Shown here piece by piece: positions 9,101-16,997 of a stretch of DNA of 64,000 bases. The DNA comes from an uncultured Actinomycetes bacterium (lineage in GTDB: Bacteria; Actinomycetota; Acidimicrobiia; Acidimicrobiales; RAAP-2): contig CAIORQ010000044.1 in assembly GCA_903860745.1 (NCBI GenBank), positions 1 to 64,000 on the forward strand, in the 5' to 3' direction. The translations under genes were made by a program, and so were the position numbers. The notes below the pieces were generated by a model. It saw only the letters and a program-made list of their open reading frames with translations. It did not search any database and had not been told where the DNA came from. The first letter of the stretch is position 1; each line of letters opens with the position of its first letter.

Positions 9101-9256
9101 GCCGTTCGCGGTCGGCGGACCCTCGTAGAAGACCCACGGCTCGGCGCCCTCACGCTGGGACAGGGTGCGTGCGAAGACGTCGTGGTCGCGCCAGCGGACC
9201 AATTCGGCCTCTTCGATGGCCACGAAATCAAGTTCAGCGCTGACCGGACGGAACAC
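6122..9256 (-). CDS. ileS: Isoleucyl-tRNA synthetase, type 2
   Basis: Charges tRNA-Ile with isoleucine. The 1044-residue class I synthetase has the HIGH-type motif GLHH (residues 55-58), a CP1 editing domain, a CPRCG zinc motif near residue 180 and KMSKS near residue 597. It then has an anticodon-binding domain and a long C-terminal extension without the C-terminal zinc finger of type 1 enzymes. That layout is the eukaryote-like IleRS2 class, known for low mupirocin sensitivity. The GTG start has an AGGAG site 5-6 nt upstream. The HAD phosphatase gene lies 56 nt upstream on the same strand. There is no T-box leader, so the usual tRNA-sensing control is absent. Confidence 0.97.
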   Translation of the reverse strand: MFRPVSAELDFVAIEEAELVRWRDHDVFARTLSQREGAEPWVFYEGPPTANGMPGLHHVWARVYKDLFCRYRTMRGHYVARRAGWDTHGLPVEVQVEKQLGISGKKAIEEQVGIAEFTRLCRESVLTYVGEFERLTERIGYWTDMEHAYYTFHPAYVESVWWQLQQLFERGLLYEDLKVVPYCPRCGTALSSHELGQPGVYTDELDESAFVRLAITDADAHGGLHGATHLAVWTTTPWTLLSNVAVAVNPEITYAVVEGLVLAVDLVESVLGQDARVSATMSGAELVGVHYQRPFTDVAFPEGVDACYVVAADYVTTEDGTGLVHQAPAFGEVDRLVGRAHSLPTLNPVGPDGTFTDEVPWLAGRDVREANHDINDELQRRGFLLRRLDYTHSLPHCWRCGTVLIYWGKPSWYIATSQLKDQMMAENATIDWHPAHIRDGRFGEWLANNVDWALSRDRFWGTPLPIWRCAQNHLTCVGSRAELTELSGRDQSGLDPHRPAIDEVVLACRTCGEEARRVEPVIDAWFDSGAMPSAQVGYPHVAGSADARQFPAQLVVEAIDQTRGWFYSLLAVNTLVFGSTPYQHVLCLGHIVDENGKKMSKSQGNVIDPWEVLSTRGADALRWWMFSQGSPWTSTRASLGAIDASLRDTLATLWNTYSFFTTYASLNDFDPADPEIPAEAERPAIDRWILSRLEDVTALMTDALEGYEPLSGTDAFAQLIDDLSNWYVRRSRRRFWRTDPRAPRSDSLAAQATLLEVLQRVTLLLAPLCPFISEHLFRELFGTSDDDSVHLADWPVAMPERRDQPLEASMDVARRLTSLGRAARAEAGVKVRQPLARALVFLPAGSVMPPVGVVEDELNVDVLEYATELAEVLSFEIVPNFRSVGPRLGEAVKELRGALAALDSVAAATAIEAGGTITVQLSTGAFELGAEDVELRVKGQGGFAVSRDGAEVIALDLTLDEGLLRRGYLRDVVRQVQDLRKNSGLEVSDRIVLWLSGLDDLAEGFELLAGEVLATRVEIGEGEGPGTALELDDGREAFAWITKA

Positions 9257-9312
9257 GGATCTCCTTTAGTGCGTCCGACCATCGTACTCACGGGCGCCCG
9301 CGCCCCCCGCGG

Positions 9313-9984
9313 TCAGGGCCGCGACGACGCGAAGCGCTCGTCGAGCCACGCCTCCTCGAGGTCCTCCAGCGACGCCAGGACCAGGTCGGCGATGGAGAAC
9401 ACCGCGAGCTCGCGATCGGCCGGCGCGGGGACCGCCACCACCGTCATGCGCGCCGCCTTGGCGGCCAGCACACCGGCCGTGGAGTCCTCGAGGACGAGGC
9501 AGCGATCCGGGGCGACGCCCAGGGCACGGGCCGCGCTCAAGAAGACGGCGGGGTGGGGCTTGCCGAAGTCCTCGAACTGCGCCGAGTGCAGCGAGACGAA
9601 GCGCGAGGTCAGCCCGAAGTGGTCCAAGATGCGCTCGATGAGCGCGATCGGGGTCGAGCTCGCCACGGCGACGGGCCCGCGCCGCGCCGTGAGTTCGATG
9701 GCGCGCACGGCGCCCGGCAGCAGTCGCCCCTTCTCGTCCACGAGCTCGCCGACGCGCTCGAGCAGCATCTGGGAGACCTGGGCGGGCGTCGGGCCGGACC
9801 AGGGGTAGAGCCCGAACCAGAAGTCGACCACCTCGTCGACGTAGAGACCCTTGGTGGACCGGTTGCTCGCCTCGGCCAGGGGGACGCCCAGGGCACCGAA
9901 GATCTCGACTTCGGCCTCGTGCCAGAGGACCTCGGAGTCGACCAGCAGTCCGTCCATGTCGAAGAGCGTGGCGTCGAGAGGCAT
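9313..9984 (-). CDS. HAD-superfamily sugar-phosphate phosphatase
   Basis: A 223-residue haloacid dehalogenase-like hydrolase of the YniC/beta-phosphoglucomutase subgroup. Motif I is FDMDGLLVDSE with the nucleophile Asp9 and acid/base Asp11. Motif II is VASSTP, motif III is the Lys in FGKPHP, and motif IV is VLEDSTAG. The small alpha-helical cap lies between motifs I and II. These enzymes dephosphorylate hexose phosphates such as 2-deoxyglucose 6-phosphate; the exact substrate is unknown. The ATG at 9984 is preferred because the protein then starts 4 residues before the core strand; an in-frame GTG/ATG upstream would add six residues. Confidence 0.85.
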   Translation of the reverse strand: MPLDATLFDMDGLLVDSEVLWHEAEVEIFGALGVPLAEASNRSTKGLYVDEVVDFWFGLYPWSGPTPAQVSQMLLERVGELVDEKGRLLPGAVRAIELTARRGPVAVASSTPIALIERILDHFGLTSRFVSLHSAQFEDFGKPHPAVFLSAARALGVAPDRCLVLEDSTAGVLAAKAARMTVVAVPAPADRELAVFSIADLVLASLEDLEEAWLDERFASSRP

Positions 9985-10019
9985 CGCACCACTCTGGCAC
10001 ACCCGCTACGGTGGACTCC

Positions 10020-10958
10020 GTGAGTCCCCTGCGTCGCGGCGTCAAGAGCGACGCGCCGGCGGTAGCCCAGCGCGTCGCGGACCAGCTCTTCAACGACTCT
10101 CGCGTCGAACCGCTGGTCGCCTCGGAGTTGCCCCGCGCCGAGTTCGAATCGGCGCTCGTGGCCAGTCACAGCCCCTTCTGGGTCGACGACTCCCACGGGC
10201 GTCTGCGCGGACACCTCTACGGGGCCACCCTCGACGATCCGCTGCACGGCCGCCAGACCTGGACGGGCCCCGACGGCTACTCCTTCGACGTGGAGGGCGT
10301 GCTCGACAACCTGCTCGAATGGGCGTACCGCGAATGGCGCGCGGGGGGCTCGACCGCGCACCTGGTGTGGGCGTTGGCGGGCAACGGGACCCAGGCCTGG
10401 GTGGAGCGCGGGTACCAGATCATCAGCGTGCGGGGCTCGACCGCTCTCGAGGACGTCGAGCCGACACCGTGGCCCCGCGGACAGCGGCTGCGCTTCGCCA
10501 CCATCGACGACCTGGAGACCGCCGTGGCCTTCGACGAGATGATCGACCAGGCCCAGGGCGTCGACGTGTCGGCGTTGAGCGAGGCGCAGCGCGCGGCCAA
10601 CGCCGCCGACGTCGCCGAGCTGCTCGAGGACCCCGAGTGCCGCTACTTCCTCGTCGAGGTGGACGGCCGACCCGCGGCCCAGTGCGTCACCTATCCCCTG
10701 CCCGCCCTGCGGGGCAATTTCCCCGACACCGTCTACCTCGGCTCCCTCGCGGTGCACCCCGACCTGCGACGCCGCGGCCTGGCGCGTGTCCTGGTGCGCA
10801 CGGCACTGGACGCCGCGCGCCGCGACGGCTTCGGACACGCCGAGGTCCGTTGGCACATCAACAACCACGGGGCGACCTCGCTGTGGTCCGCCCTGGGGTT
10901 CCGGCCCACCTACGTGCAACTGCGACGTTCCCTCGTCGAGGGGCCCGCCGGCGACTAG
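10020..10958 (+). CDS. GNAT-family N-acetyltransferase, two-domain
   Basis: A 312-residue protein with a C-terminal GNAT domain: VHPDLRRRGLARVLVRTALD is the acetyl-CoA-binding motif A, and the segment ending LWSALGF is motif B. The N-terminal half looks like a second, degenerate GNAT fold (LVWALAGNGTQAWVERGYQ). The length and tandem layout recall mycothiol synthase MshD, but the C-terminal signature is too different to claim it. The GTG at 10020 is chosen since TACGGT lies 7 nt upstream; the GTG at 10011 would overlap that -10 box. Its TAG shares CTAG with the convergent peroxidase gene. Confidence 0.75.
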   Translation: MSPLRRGVKSDAPAVAQRVADQLFNDSRVEPLVASELPRAEFESALVASHSPFWVDDSHGRLRGHLYGATLDDPLHGRQTWTGPDGYSFDVEGVLDNLLEWAYREWRAGGSTAHLVWALAGNGTQAWVERGYQIISVRGSTALEDVEPTPWPRGQRLRFATIDDLETAVAFDEMIDQAQGVDVSALSEAQRAANAADVAELLEDPECRYFLVEVDGRPAAQCVTYPLPALRGNFPDTVYLGSLAVHPDLRRRGLARVLVRTALDAARRDGFGHAEVRWHINNHGATSLWSALGFRPTYVQLRRSLVEGPAGD

Positions 10959-11440
10959 CCGAGGGCGGTCTCGATCGCGCTCACCAGTGCGGGGTCCTCG
11001 GGAGTCACCTGGGGCGCGAAGCGCTCGACGCTGCCGTCGGGGGAGACGAGGAACTTCTCGAAGTTCCAGCGGATGTCGCCCGTGTGGTCGTCGGCGGCGC
11101 TGGCCGACTCGATGAGCTCGGCGTAGAGGGGGTGACGGTCGTCCCCGTTGACCTCGATCTTCTCGAAGAGCGGGAAGGTCACGCCGTAGGTGGTCGAGCA
11201 GAAGGTCTGGATCTCCTCGGCGGTACCGGGCTCTTGGCCCATGAACTGGTTGCAGGGGAAGCCCAGGACACTGAAACCGCGCGCCGCGTAGGTCTCCTGG
11301 AGTCGCTCGAGCCCCTCGTACTGCGGCGTGAGTCCGCACTTGGAGGCGACGTTGACGATGAGCAGGGTCTGGCCCTCGTAGGGGGCGAGGGTGGTCGCCT
11401 GGCCGTCGAGGGTGTTGAGGGGGGTGTGGTAGAGGGACAT
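10955..11440 (-). CDS. Glutathione peroxidase-like thiol peroxidase
   Basis: A 161-residue peroxidase of the GPx family, Cys type rather than selenocysteine. Peroxidatic Cys35 lies in NVASKCGLT, the second motif is GFPCNQF, and the Trp of the catalytic triad is in IRWNFEKF. Bacterial Cys-GPx proteins usually take electrons from thioredoxin. Cys in GFPCNQF may be the resolving residue. The start has TAGGTT 6 nt upstream of the ATG with no Shine-Dalgarno site, so it is probably leaderless. It runs towards the GNAT gene and shares its stop tetranucleotide. Confidence 0.93.
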   Translation of the reverse strand: MSLYHTPLNTLDGQATTLAPYEGQTLLIVNVASKCGLTPQYEGLERLQETYAARGFSVLGFPCNQFMGQEPGTAEEIQTFCSTTYGVTFPLFEKIEVNGDDRHPLYAELIESASAADDHTGDIRWNFEKFLVSPDGSVERFAPQVTPEDPALVSAIETALG

Positions 11441-11491
11441 GTCGACAACCTACCGGTCGGCGCACGGGGTCCGTCGCCTAATCTCCTTCTC

Positions 11492-12448
11492 ATGCGCGCC
11501 GTCGTCATCGACCAGGGTGAACTCCACGTCCTCGAGCGCCCCGACCCCGAGGCCGGTCCCGGCGAGGCCGTCGTCGCGGTCTGCGCGGCCGGGCTCAACG
11601 CGGCCGATCTCCTGCAGCGCCGTGGCCACTACCCCGCCCCGCCCGGCTGGCCCGTCGACGTCCCCGGCATGGAGTTCTCCGGTCGGGTGCTGAGCGTCGG
11701 CGAGGGCGTCGACGACGCACTGATCGGCACGCGCGTCTGCGGCATCGTCGGCGGAGGGGCCCAGGCCACCCGCGTGCTGGTCCCCGCCGCCCACCTGATG
11801 GCGGTGCCCGACTCGGTGGACCTCACCGTCGCGGGCGCCTTCTGCGAGGCCTTCGTCACCGCCTACGACGCCCTGGTGCTCCGGGCCGGTCTCGTCGGGG
11901 GCCAGCGGCTACTGGTCTCGGGGGCGAGCGGGGGCGTCGGCAACGCCGCGGTGCAGATCGGACGCCTCGTGGGCGCCCACGTCATCGCGGTGACGCGTCA
12001 CGTCGACCATCGCGCAGCCCTGGAGGACTTGGGCGCCGATGAGGTCATCGACCTCGCGGAGGTCTCGACGCTCGATCCCGTCGACGTCGTGTTGGAACTC
12101 GTCGGAGCGGCGCACCTGTCGCTCGCCCTGGGACGCCTCGCCCCCTTCGCCACGGTGGTGGTCATCGGCGTGTCGGGCGGCGGCGCCAAGGTCGAGGTGA
12201 ACCTGCTCGGCCTCATGGCCGCGCGGGCCACGCTCACCGGTTCGACCCTCCGCTCACGCCCGGCGGCGGAGAAGACCGACCTGATCGCTCGCTGCGCGGA
12301 CGCCCTGCTGGGGCCGCTGGCCCACGGCCAGCTGCGCGTCCCCCTCGCCTCGCGCTTCGCGCTCGAGGACGTCGACGAGGCCTACGAGTACTTCTCTCGA
12401 CCCGGCAAGTTCGGCAAGGTCGCCCTCGTCGTGCCCGGTCAACGGTGA
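11492..12448 (+). CDS. NADPH:quinone oxidoreductase (zinc-less medium-chain reductase)
   Basis: A 318-residue medium-chain dehydrogenase/reductase of the quinone oxidoreductase type. It has the GroES-like N-terminal domain (AAGLNAADLLQRRG) and the Rossmann motif GASGGVG (residues 144-150). No structural or catalytic zinc cysteines are visible. Such enzymes reduce quinones or enones with NADPH. The divergent peroxidase gene suggests an oxidative or electrophile stress context. TAATCT lies 7 nt before the ATG, consistent with leaderless expression. The stop overlaps the next gene by 4 nt (GTGA). Confidence 0.88.
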   Translation: MRAVVIDQGELHVLERPDPEAGPGEAVVAVCAAGLNAADLLQRRGHYPAPPGWPVDVPGMEFSGRVLSVGEGVDDALIGTRVCGIVGGGAQATRVLVPAAHLMAVPDSVDLTVAGAFCEAFVTAYDALVLRAGLVGGQRLLVSGASGGVGNAAVQIGRLVGAHVIAVTRHVDHRAALEDLGADEVIDLAEVSTLDPVDVVLELVGAAHLSLALGRLAPFATVVVIGVSGGGAKVEVNLLGLMAARATLTGSTLRSRPAAEKTDLIARCADALLGPLAHGQLRVPLASRFALEDVDEAYEYFSRPGKFGKVALVVPGQR

Positions 12449-12663
12449 CGTCCCCGGCCCCGCACCCCTCGCGCCTCGACCCCGCACGGCGTGACTACGC
12501 GGCCATCCTCGAGGCGCACGACCGCGCCCAGGCGGCGGGCGAGCGCAGCTATCTCGATCCCTCGAGCGGACTGGTCGTGCAGACGCGCGACGCCCACCTG
12601 GCGCGCGGGACCTGCTGTGAGAGCGGCTGTCGCCACTGCCCCTGGGTCGGCGCGGACTCCTAG
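12445..12663 (+). CDS. DUF5522 small cysteine-rich protein
   Basis: A 72-residue protein with the DUF5522 signature: YLDPSSGLVVQT followed by LARGTCCESGCRHCPW, with four cysteines and a histidine in a compact C-terminal cluster that may bind metal. Its function is unknown. Homologues are often encoded next to unrelated metabolic genes. It overlaps the quinone reductase gene by 4 nt, so it is translated from the same mRNA. Its TAG shares CTAG with the stop of ald. Confidence 0.8.
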   Translation: MTSPAPHPSRLDPARRDYAAILEAHDRAQAAGERSYLDPSSGLVVQTRDAHLARGTCCESGCRHCPWVGADS

Positions 12664-13778
12664 AGCAGGGTGCGCAGCTGCGTGTAGGGCATCTCGAGGG
12701 CCTCGGCCACCGGCCCGTAGGTCACGGCACCGTTGACGACGTTGACCCCCTCGGCGAGCGCGTCGTCGGCCCGCACCGCTTCGCGCCAGCCGTGACGGGC
12801 CAGCTCGAGGGCGTAGGGCAGGGTCGCGTTCGCCAGGGCGTGCGTCGACGTCGAGGGCACCGCGCCGGGCATGTTGGCCACGCAGTAGAAGACGCTGCCG
12901 TTGACCACGAAGGTCGGGTTCGAGTGCGTGGTCGGACGCGTCGCCTCGAAGCAGCCACCCTGGTCGACCGAGATGTCGACGAGCACCGAGCCGTCCTTCA
13001 TGCGCGCGACCAGGTCGTTGGAGACCAGCTTGGGCGCCTTGGCGCCCACCACCAACACCGCGCCGATGACGATGTCGGCGTCGAGGCAGGCCTCTTCGAG
13101 GCTCAGCGTCGAGGAGGCGATGGTCTGGACCCGGCCGTCGAAGTGGATGTCGACCTGGCGGAGACGGTCGAGGTTGCGGTCGAGGATCTTCACGCTCGCG
13201 TGCATGCCCGCGGCGACGGTGGCCGCGGCCAGACCCGCCACGCCCGCACCGATGACCACGACGTTGGCCGGTGCCACACCCGGCACGCCGCCGATGAGGG
13301 TCCCGTGTCCGCCACCGGGGCGCATCAGGTGGTGCGCGCCCATCATGGGGGCCATCCGGCCGGCGACCTCGCTCATGGGGGTCAAGAGGGGCAGCGAGTT
13401 GTCACGCAGACGCACGGTCTCGTAGGCGATGGCCACGTTGTTCGAGGCCACCAGGGCGTCGGTGCACTCGCGCGAGGCGGCCAGGTGCAGATAGGTGAAG
13501 AGGACCTGGTTGGGTCGGGCCGAGAGACGGTGGTACTCCGGCGCGACGGGCTCCTTGACCTTGAGGACCAGCTCCGAATGGGCCCACACGTCGTCCGCGG
13601 CGGCGACGATGGTCGCCCCGTTGGCCACGTAGGCCTCGTCGGGGATCGACGAGCCGACGCCCGCGCCCTCTTCGATGAGGACCTGATGCCCGTTCGAAGT
13701 GAACTCGCGCACGCCCGCGGGGGTGAGCGCCACCCGGTTCTCGTCCGTCTTGATTTCCTTAGGTACTCCGATGATCAT
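12660..13778 (-). CDS. ald: Alanine dehydrogenase
   Basis: Interconverts alanine and pyruvate plus ammonia with NAD. The 372-residue protein starts MIIGVPKEIK and has the substrate Lys75 (KVKEP), His98 (YLHLA) and the nucleotide motif GAGVAGLAA near residue 175. It is the last gene of the minus-strand aldehyde dehydrogenase-permease-ald run, 23 nt after the permease. Next to a pyruvate-type aminotransferase it would regenerate pyruvate from the alanine formed and release ammonium. An Lrp/AsnC regulator in the same locus recalls the AldR-ald pair of mycobacteria. Confidence 0.96.
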   Translation of the reverse strand: MIIGVPKEIKTDENRVALTPAGVREFTSNGHQVLIEEGAGVGSSIPDEAYVANGATIVAAADDVWAHSELVLKVKEPVAPEYHRLSARPNQVLFTYLHLAASRECTDALVASNNVAIAYETVRLRDNSLPLLTPMSEVAGRMAPMMGAHHLMRPGGGHGTLIGGVPGVAPANVVVIGAGVAGLAAATVAAGMHASVKILDRNLDRLRQVDIHFDGRVQTIASSTLSLEEACLDADIVIGAVLVVGAKAPKLVSNDLVARMKDGSVLVDISVDQGGCFEATRPTTHSNPTFVVNGSVFYCVANMPGAVPSTSTHALANATLPYALELARHGWREAVRADDALAEGVNVVNGAVTYGPVAEALEMPYTQLRTLL

Positions 13779-13801
13779 CGTTGATCACTTCCTCCGTTGG
13801 C

Positions 13802-15319
13802 TCAGCCAACCTCTGTTTCATGCTCGATTGTGTCGAAGACGACGACCTTCGTCTTGAAGAAGTCGCCCTTGGTCACCAGGCGGGCCAGGACCACCAGAGG
13901 GATTCCCAAGGCGAAGGTGATCAGGATCGGGACGCTGTAGGTGAAGCCACTCGAGACGACCACCTGGTATCCGACCCACAGCAACCCTACCCCCGACAGG
14001 AGTGGCAGGACGAAGCCGGAGAAGAAGAAGGTGAACTTCTGGAACAGCACGCGACGGTACGCCCACGCGCACACGATGCCCGTCATGCCGTAGTAGAAGC
14101 CGATGAGGACGCCGACGTCGCCCACCATCTTCGCGAACACGTTGTTGACCGATGAGTTGCCCTGGGTGATGAACACGCCCAGCAAGCACACCAGCGCGAT
14201 GATGAGGGTGCCCACGAGGGGGTTCTGACGCTTGGGGTCGATGACCCTGAACAACCGCGGCCACACCCGGTCGCGCGCCATGGACAGGGTGATCCGAGCC
14301 GCCGGGAGCAGCGTGGTCTGGGTCGTGGCCACCGTCGAGCTCAGCACCGCGGCCAGCATGACGAAGTACGCCCAGTGCCCCACCGCGTGCTGCGCGAAGT
14401 ACAGCATCACCGTGGTCGGGTTGGACGAGTTGCTCAGCGCGGTGAACTCCTTCTCGGGAACCCACATCTGCAGCGCCACGATGTTCATGACGAAGATCAA
14501 CAACAGCAGGAACATCGAGATGACACCGGCCTGACCGGGGATCTTGGAGGAGTTCTTCGACTCCTCGTTCAGGTTGACCGCGGTGTCCCATCCCCAGAAG
14601 AAGAAGACCCCCAGGACCAGTCCGGCCGACAGCGCGCCGAAACTCTTGATCGACAGGGGATTGATCCACGACAGGTGGAAGCCCACCGTGTTGGCCGGGT
14701 GCGACACGGCGACCTTGATGATCCCCCAGATCGAGAAGCCCAGGACGCACACGTATTCGACGATCACCAGGATCCACTGGAAGTTGGTGGTCCATCGGAT
14801 GCCGAGGATGCACACCGCGGTGACGAAGACCAGCCACAGGGCGGCGACCACCGCCTGGAGCCAGAGGTTGTTGAACTGCGAGTTGTTGATCCAGTTCTGC
14901 TCCAGGAAGAACTGCAGCGTGTTCTGGGCGGCGGTGACCGGCGCCACGATGCAGAACAGCGCCGACGTGGCGATCTGCACCCATCCGTTGAACCACCCCA
15001 CGTAGGGGCTCATGAACTTCGACAACCACGAGTACGACGCACCGCAGTCGGGGTCGCGCCGATTGAGGTGGAAATACGCCACGGCGATGAAGAGGACCGG
15101 GACGAAGGATATCTCGATGATCGCCGGACCGAAGTAGCCGACCCCACCGGTCGCGAAGAGCAACACCGCCACCGTCGCCAAGGAGTACGTCGGCGCGACC
15201 GACGAGACCGCGACGGCGGTGGAGTCGAAGAGGTTGAGCTCGCCCGCCTTCAGGGTGGCGTCGGGTTGCCCTTCGGGCACCGGGACTCCGAACGGACCTT
15301 CAGCTTCGGTGACTGACAC
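13802..15319 (-). CDS. APC-family amino acid/amine permease
   Basis: A 505-residue transporter with about 12 membrane spans. The unwound helix 1 motif region is VAVSSVAPTYSLA, and helix 6 is in FFFWGWDTAVNLNEE. It belongs to the amino acid-polyamine-organocation superfamily. Its place between aminobutyraldehyde dehydrogenase and ald suggests uptake of putrescine, GABA or a related amine, by inference only. Spacing to the upstream dehydrogenase is 56 nt and to ald 23 nt, consistent with one operon. Confidence 0.9.
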   Translation of the reverse strand: MSVTEAEGPFGVPVPEGQPDATLKAGELNLFDSTAVAVSSVAPTYSLATVAVLLFATGGVGYFGPAIIEISFVPVLFIAVAYFHLNRRDPDCGASYSWLSKFMSPYVGWFNGWVQIATSALFCIVAPVTAAQNTLQFFLEQNWINNSQFNNLWLQAVVAALWLVFVTAVCILGIRWTTNFQWILVIVEYVCVLGFSIWGIIKVAVSHPANTVGFHLSWINPLSIKSFGALSAGLVLGVFFFWGWDTAVNLNEESKNSSKIPGQAGVISMFLLLLIFVMNIVALQMWVPEKEFTALSNSSNPTTVMLYFAQHAVGHWAYFVMLAAVLSSTVATTQTTLLPAARITLSMARDRVWPRLFRVIDPKRQNPLVGTLIIALVCLLGVFITQGNSSVNNVFAKMVGDVGVLIGFYYGMTGIVCAWAYRRVLFQKFTFFFSGFVLPLLSGVGLLWVGYQVVVSSGFTYSVPILITFALGIPLVVLARLVTKGDFFKTKVVVFDTIEHETEVG

Positions 15320-15375
15320 AAATTCCCCCTTTGTTCACTTCGATCCACCGCGGTCTCGGACGAGACCCGTGCGGC

Positions 15376-16806
15376 CTAGGCCTCGATGTTGTGCATCACG
15401 TGCTTGATGCGCGTGTAGTCCTCGAAACCGTACACCGAGAGGTCCTTGCCGTAGCCCGAGCGCTTGAAGCCGCCGTGGGGCATCTCGGCCACGATCGGGA
15501 TGTGGGTGTTGACCCACACGCAACCGAAGTCGAGGTCTCGCGTGAAGCGCATGGCGCGGCCGTGGTCGCTCGTCCACACCGACGAAGCCAGGCCGTAGTC
15601 CACGCCGTTGGCGAAGCTCAGCGCCTCGGCCTCGTCGGAGAACTTCTGACAGGTGATGACCGGTCCGAAGATCTCGCTCTGGATCATCTCGTCGTCCTGG
15701 TGAAGGTCGGCCACCACGGTGGGCGAGATGAAGTATCCCGAGTCGCCCACGCGAGTCCCACCGGCGGCGAAGCTGGCGTGAGCCGGCTTGCGGCTGAGGA
15801 AGCCGCTGACGCGTTCGAACTGGCTGGCGTTGTTCACCGGACCGAAGAGCGCGTCGTCGTTGTCACGCATGCCCACCACCGTGTTGCGGGCCTGCTCGGC
15901 CAAGGCGTCGACGAAGGAACCGTAGGCCTTCTCCTCCACCATCACGCGGGTCGCGGCGGTGCAGTCCTGTCCGGCGTTGAAGTAGCCGGCCACGGCGATC
16001 CATTCGGCGGCCGCGGCGATGTCGGCGTCGGCGAAGACGACGACGGGGGCCTTGCCGCCCAGTTCGAGGTGCACGCGCTTGAGGGTCTTGGAGGCCGACT
16101 CGGCCACCTGCATACCGGCGCGCACCGAACCCGTCACCGACGCCATCGCGGGCGTGGGGTGCTCGACGAGGGCGCGACCCGTGTCACGGTCGCCGCAGAC
16201 GACGTTCAACACCCCCGGGGGGAGGACCTGGGCCATCAGCTCGGCCATCAAGAGGGTGGAGGCCGGTGTCGAGTCACCGGGCTTGATCACCATCGTGTTG
16301 CCGGCGGCGATGGCGGGCGCCCACTTCCACACCGCCATCATCATCGGGTAGTTCCAGGGCGTCACGGCCGCGCACACGCCGATGGGCTCGCGCCGCACGT
16401 AACTCGTCATGCCCTCCATGTACTCCGCGGCGCCGCGACCCTCGAGGAGTCGCGCCGCACCGGCGAAGAAGCGAATCTGGTCGATCATGGGAGGGATCTC
16501 CTCGGCCATGGTGACCGCGGTGATCTTGCCGCAGTTCTCCGTCTCCACGTCGACGAGGCGCTCGGCGTTGGCCTCGAGGATGTCGGCGACCTGCTGGAGG
16601 GCGCGCGAACGCTGCGAGGGCGTCGCTCGACGCCAAGTGGTGAACGCCGCGGCCGCCGAGACGACGGCGGCGTCGACGTCGGCGGCGTTCGAAATCGGCA
16701 TCTCGGCGAAAGGTTCACCGGTGGCCGGATTGATCAGTTCCACGTACTGACCACTCTGCGGAGCGACGTACTCGCCCCCGATGAAGTTCGACAAACGACG
16801 CATCAT
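15376..16806 (-). CDS. Gamma-aminobutyraldehyde dehydrogenase-like aldehyde dehydrogenase
   Basis: A 476-residue NAD-dependent aldehyde dehydrogenase. It has the TPWNYP motif near residue 145, the general-base Glu in LELGGKAP and the nucleophile Cys in GQDCTAATR, plus MPHGGFKRSGYGKD near the C-terminus. It groups by sequence with 4-aminobutyraldehyde/betaine-aldehyde dehydrogenases (PatD/PuuC-like). It would oxidise the aldehyde made by the facing aminotransferase or oxidase. The start is placed at the paired ATGs 16801-16806, preceded by a GGAG site. The longer frame back to 16878 would run through the divergent promoter region. Confidence 0.88.
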   Translation of the reverse strand: MMRRLSNFIGGEYVAPQSGQYVELINPATGEPFAEMPISNAADVDAAVVSAAAAFTTWRRATPSQRSRALQQVADILEANAERLVDVETENCGKITAVTMAEEIPPMIDQIRFFAGAARLLEGRGAAEYMEGMTSYVRREPIGVCAAVTPWNYPMMMAVWKWAPAIAAGNTMVIKPGDSTPASTLLMAELMAQVLPPGVLNVVCGDRDTGRALVEHPTPAMASVTGSVRAGMQVAESASKTLKRVHLELGGKAPVVVFADADIAAAAEWIAVAGYFNAGQDCTAATRVMVEEKAYGSFVDALAEQARNTVVGMRDNDDALFGPVNNASQFERVSGFLSRKPAHASFAAGGTRVGDSGYFISPTVVADLHQDDEMIQSEIFGPVITCQKFSDEAEALSFANGVDYGLASSVWTSDHGRAMRFTRDLDFGCVWVNTHIPIVAEMPHGGFKRSGYGKDLSVYGFEDYTRIKHVMHNIEA

Positions 16807-16997
16807 TCCCCCATTTTCTCCTTGCGACCTACCTGTCGCGCCATCAGCAACTCTGTCAGAGATTACGCACATGCGCAACTCTTCACAAGCGTTATTAACA
16901 CAGAATTGACATTTGAGGACTGGATTCGTCGCGAAATGCCGCTATAGTTGCTCTATCCGCAGCACGGATGTCTACGACAACCGAGCGGGAGAAACCA
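16807..16997. promoter_or_regulatory. Divergent promoter region of the amine module
   Basis: This 191-bp AT-richer gap separates the dehydrogenase operon (minus) from the Lrp gene (plus). It holds TTGACA at 16905-16910 and a separate TATAGT (16943-16948) upstream of the Lrp gene. The box GCAACT occurs at 16847-16852 and 16875-16880 and inverted (AGTTGC) at 16946-16951. Repeated half-sites fit an Lrp/AsnC octamer wrapping the region. The assignment as Lrp sites is inference. Confidence 0.5.

Noticed and set aside
9257-9312. T-box riboswitch upstream of ileS
   Set aside because: Only 56 bp separate ileS from the HAD gene, too short for a T-box.
7598-9808. A 736-codon open frame opposite ileS
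   Set aside because: High GC leaves antisense frames open. The translation is His/Gly/Arg-rich with no domain, and the ileS frame is certain.
10020-10958. Mycothiol synthase MshD
   Set aside because: Tandem GNAT layout and size fit, but the C-terminal acetyl-CoA motif and flanks differ from MshD and there is no mycothiol context. Kept as generic GNAT.
10955-11440. Selenocysteine in the glutathione peroxidase
   Set aside because: The active-site codon is a cysteine codon, and there is no in-frame TGA at that position.
9851-12448. An 865-codon frame covering GNAT and quinone reductase
   Set aside because: Its first part is an out-of-frame reading of the GNAT gene; the real start is the ATG at 11492 with a -10 box 7 nt upstream.
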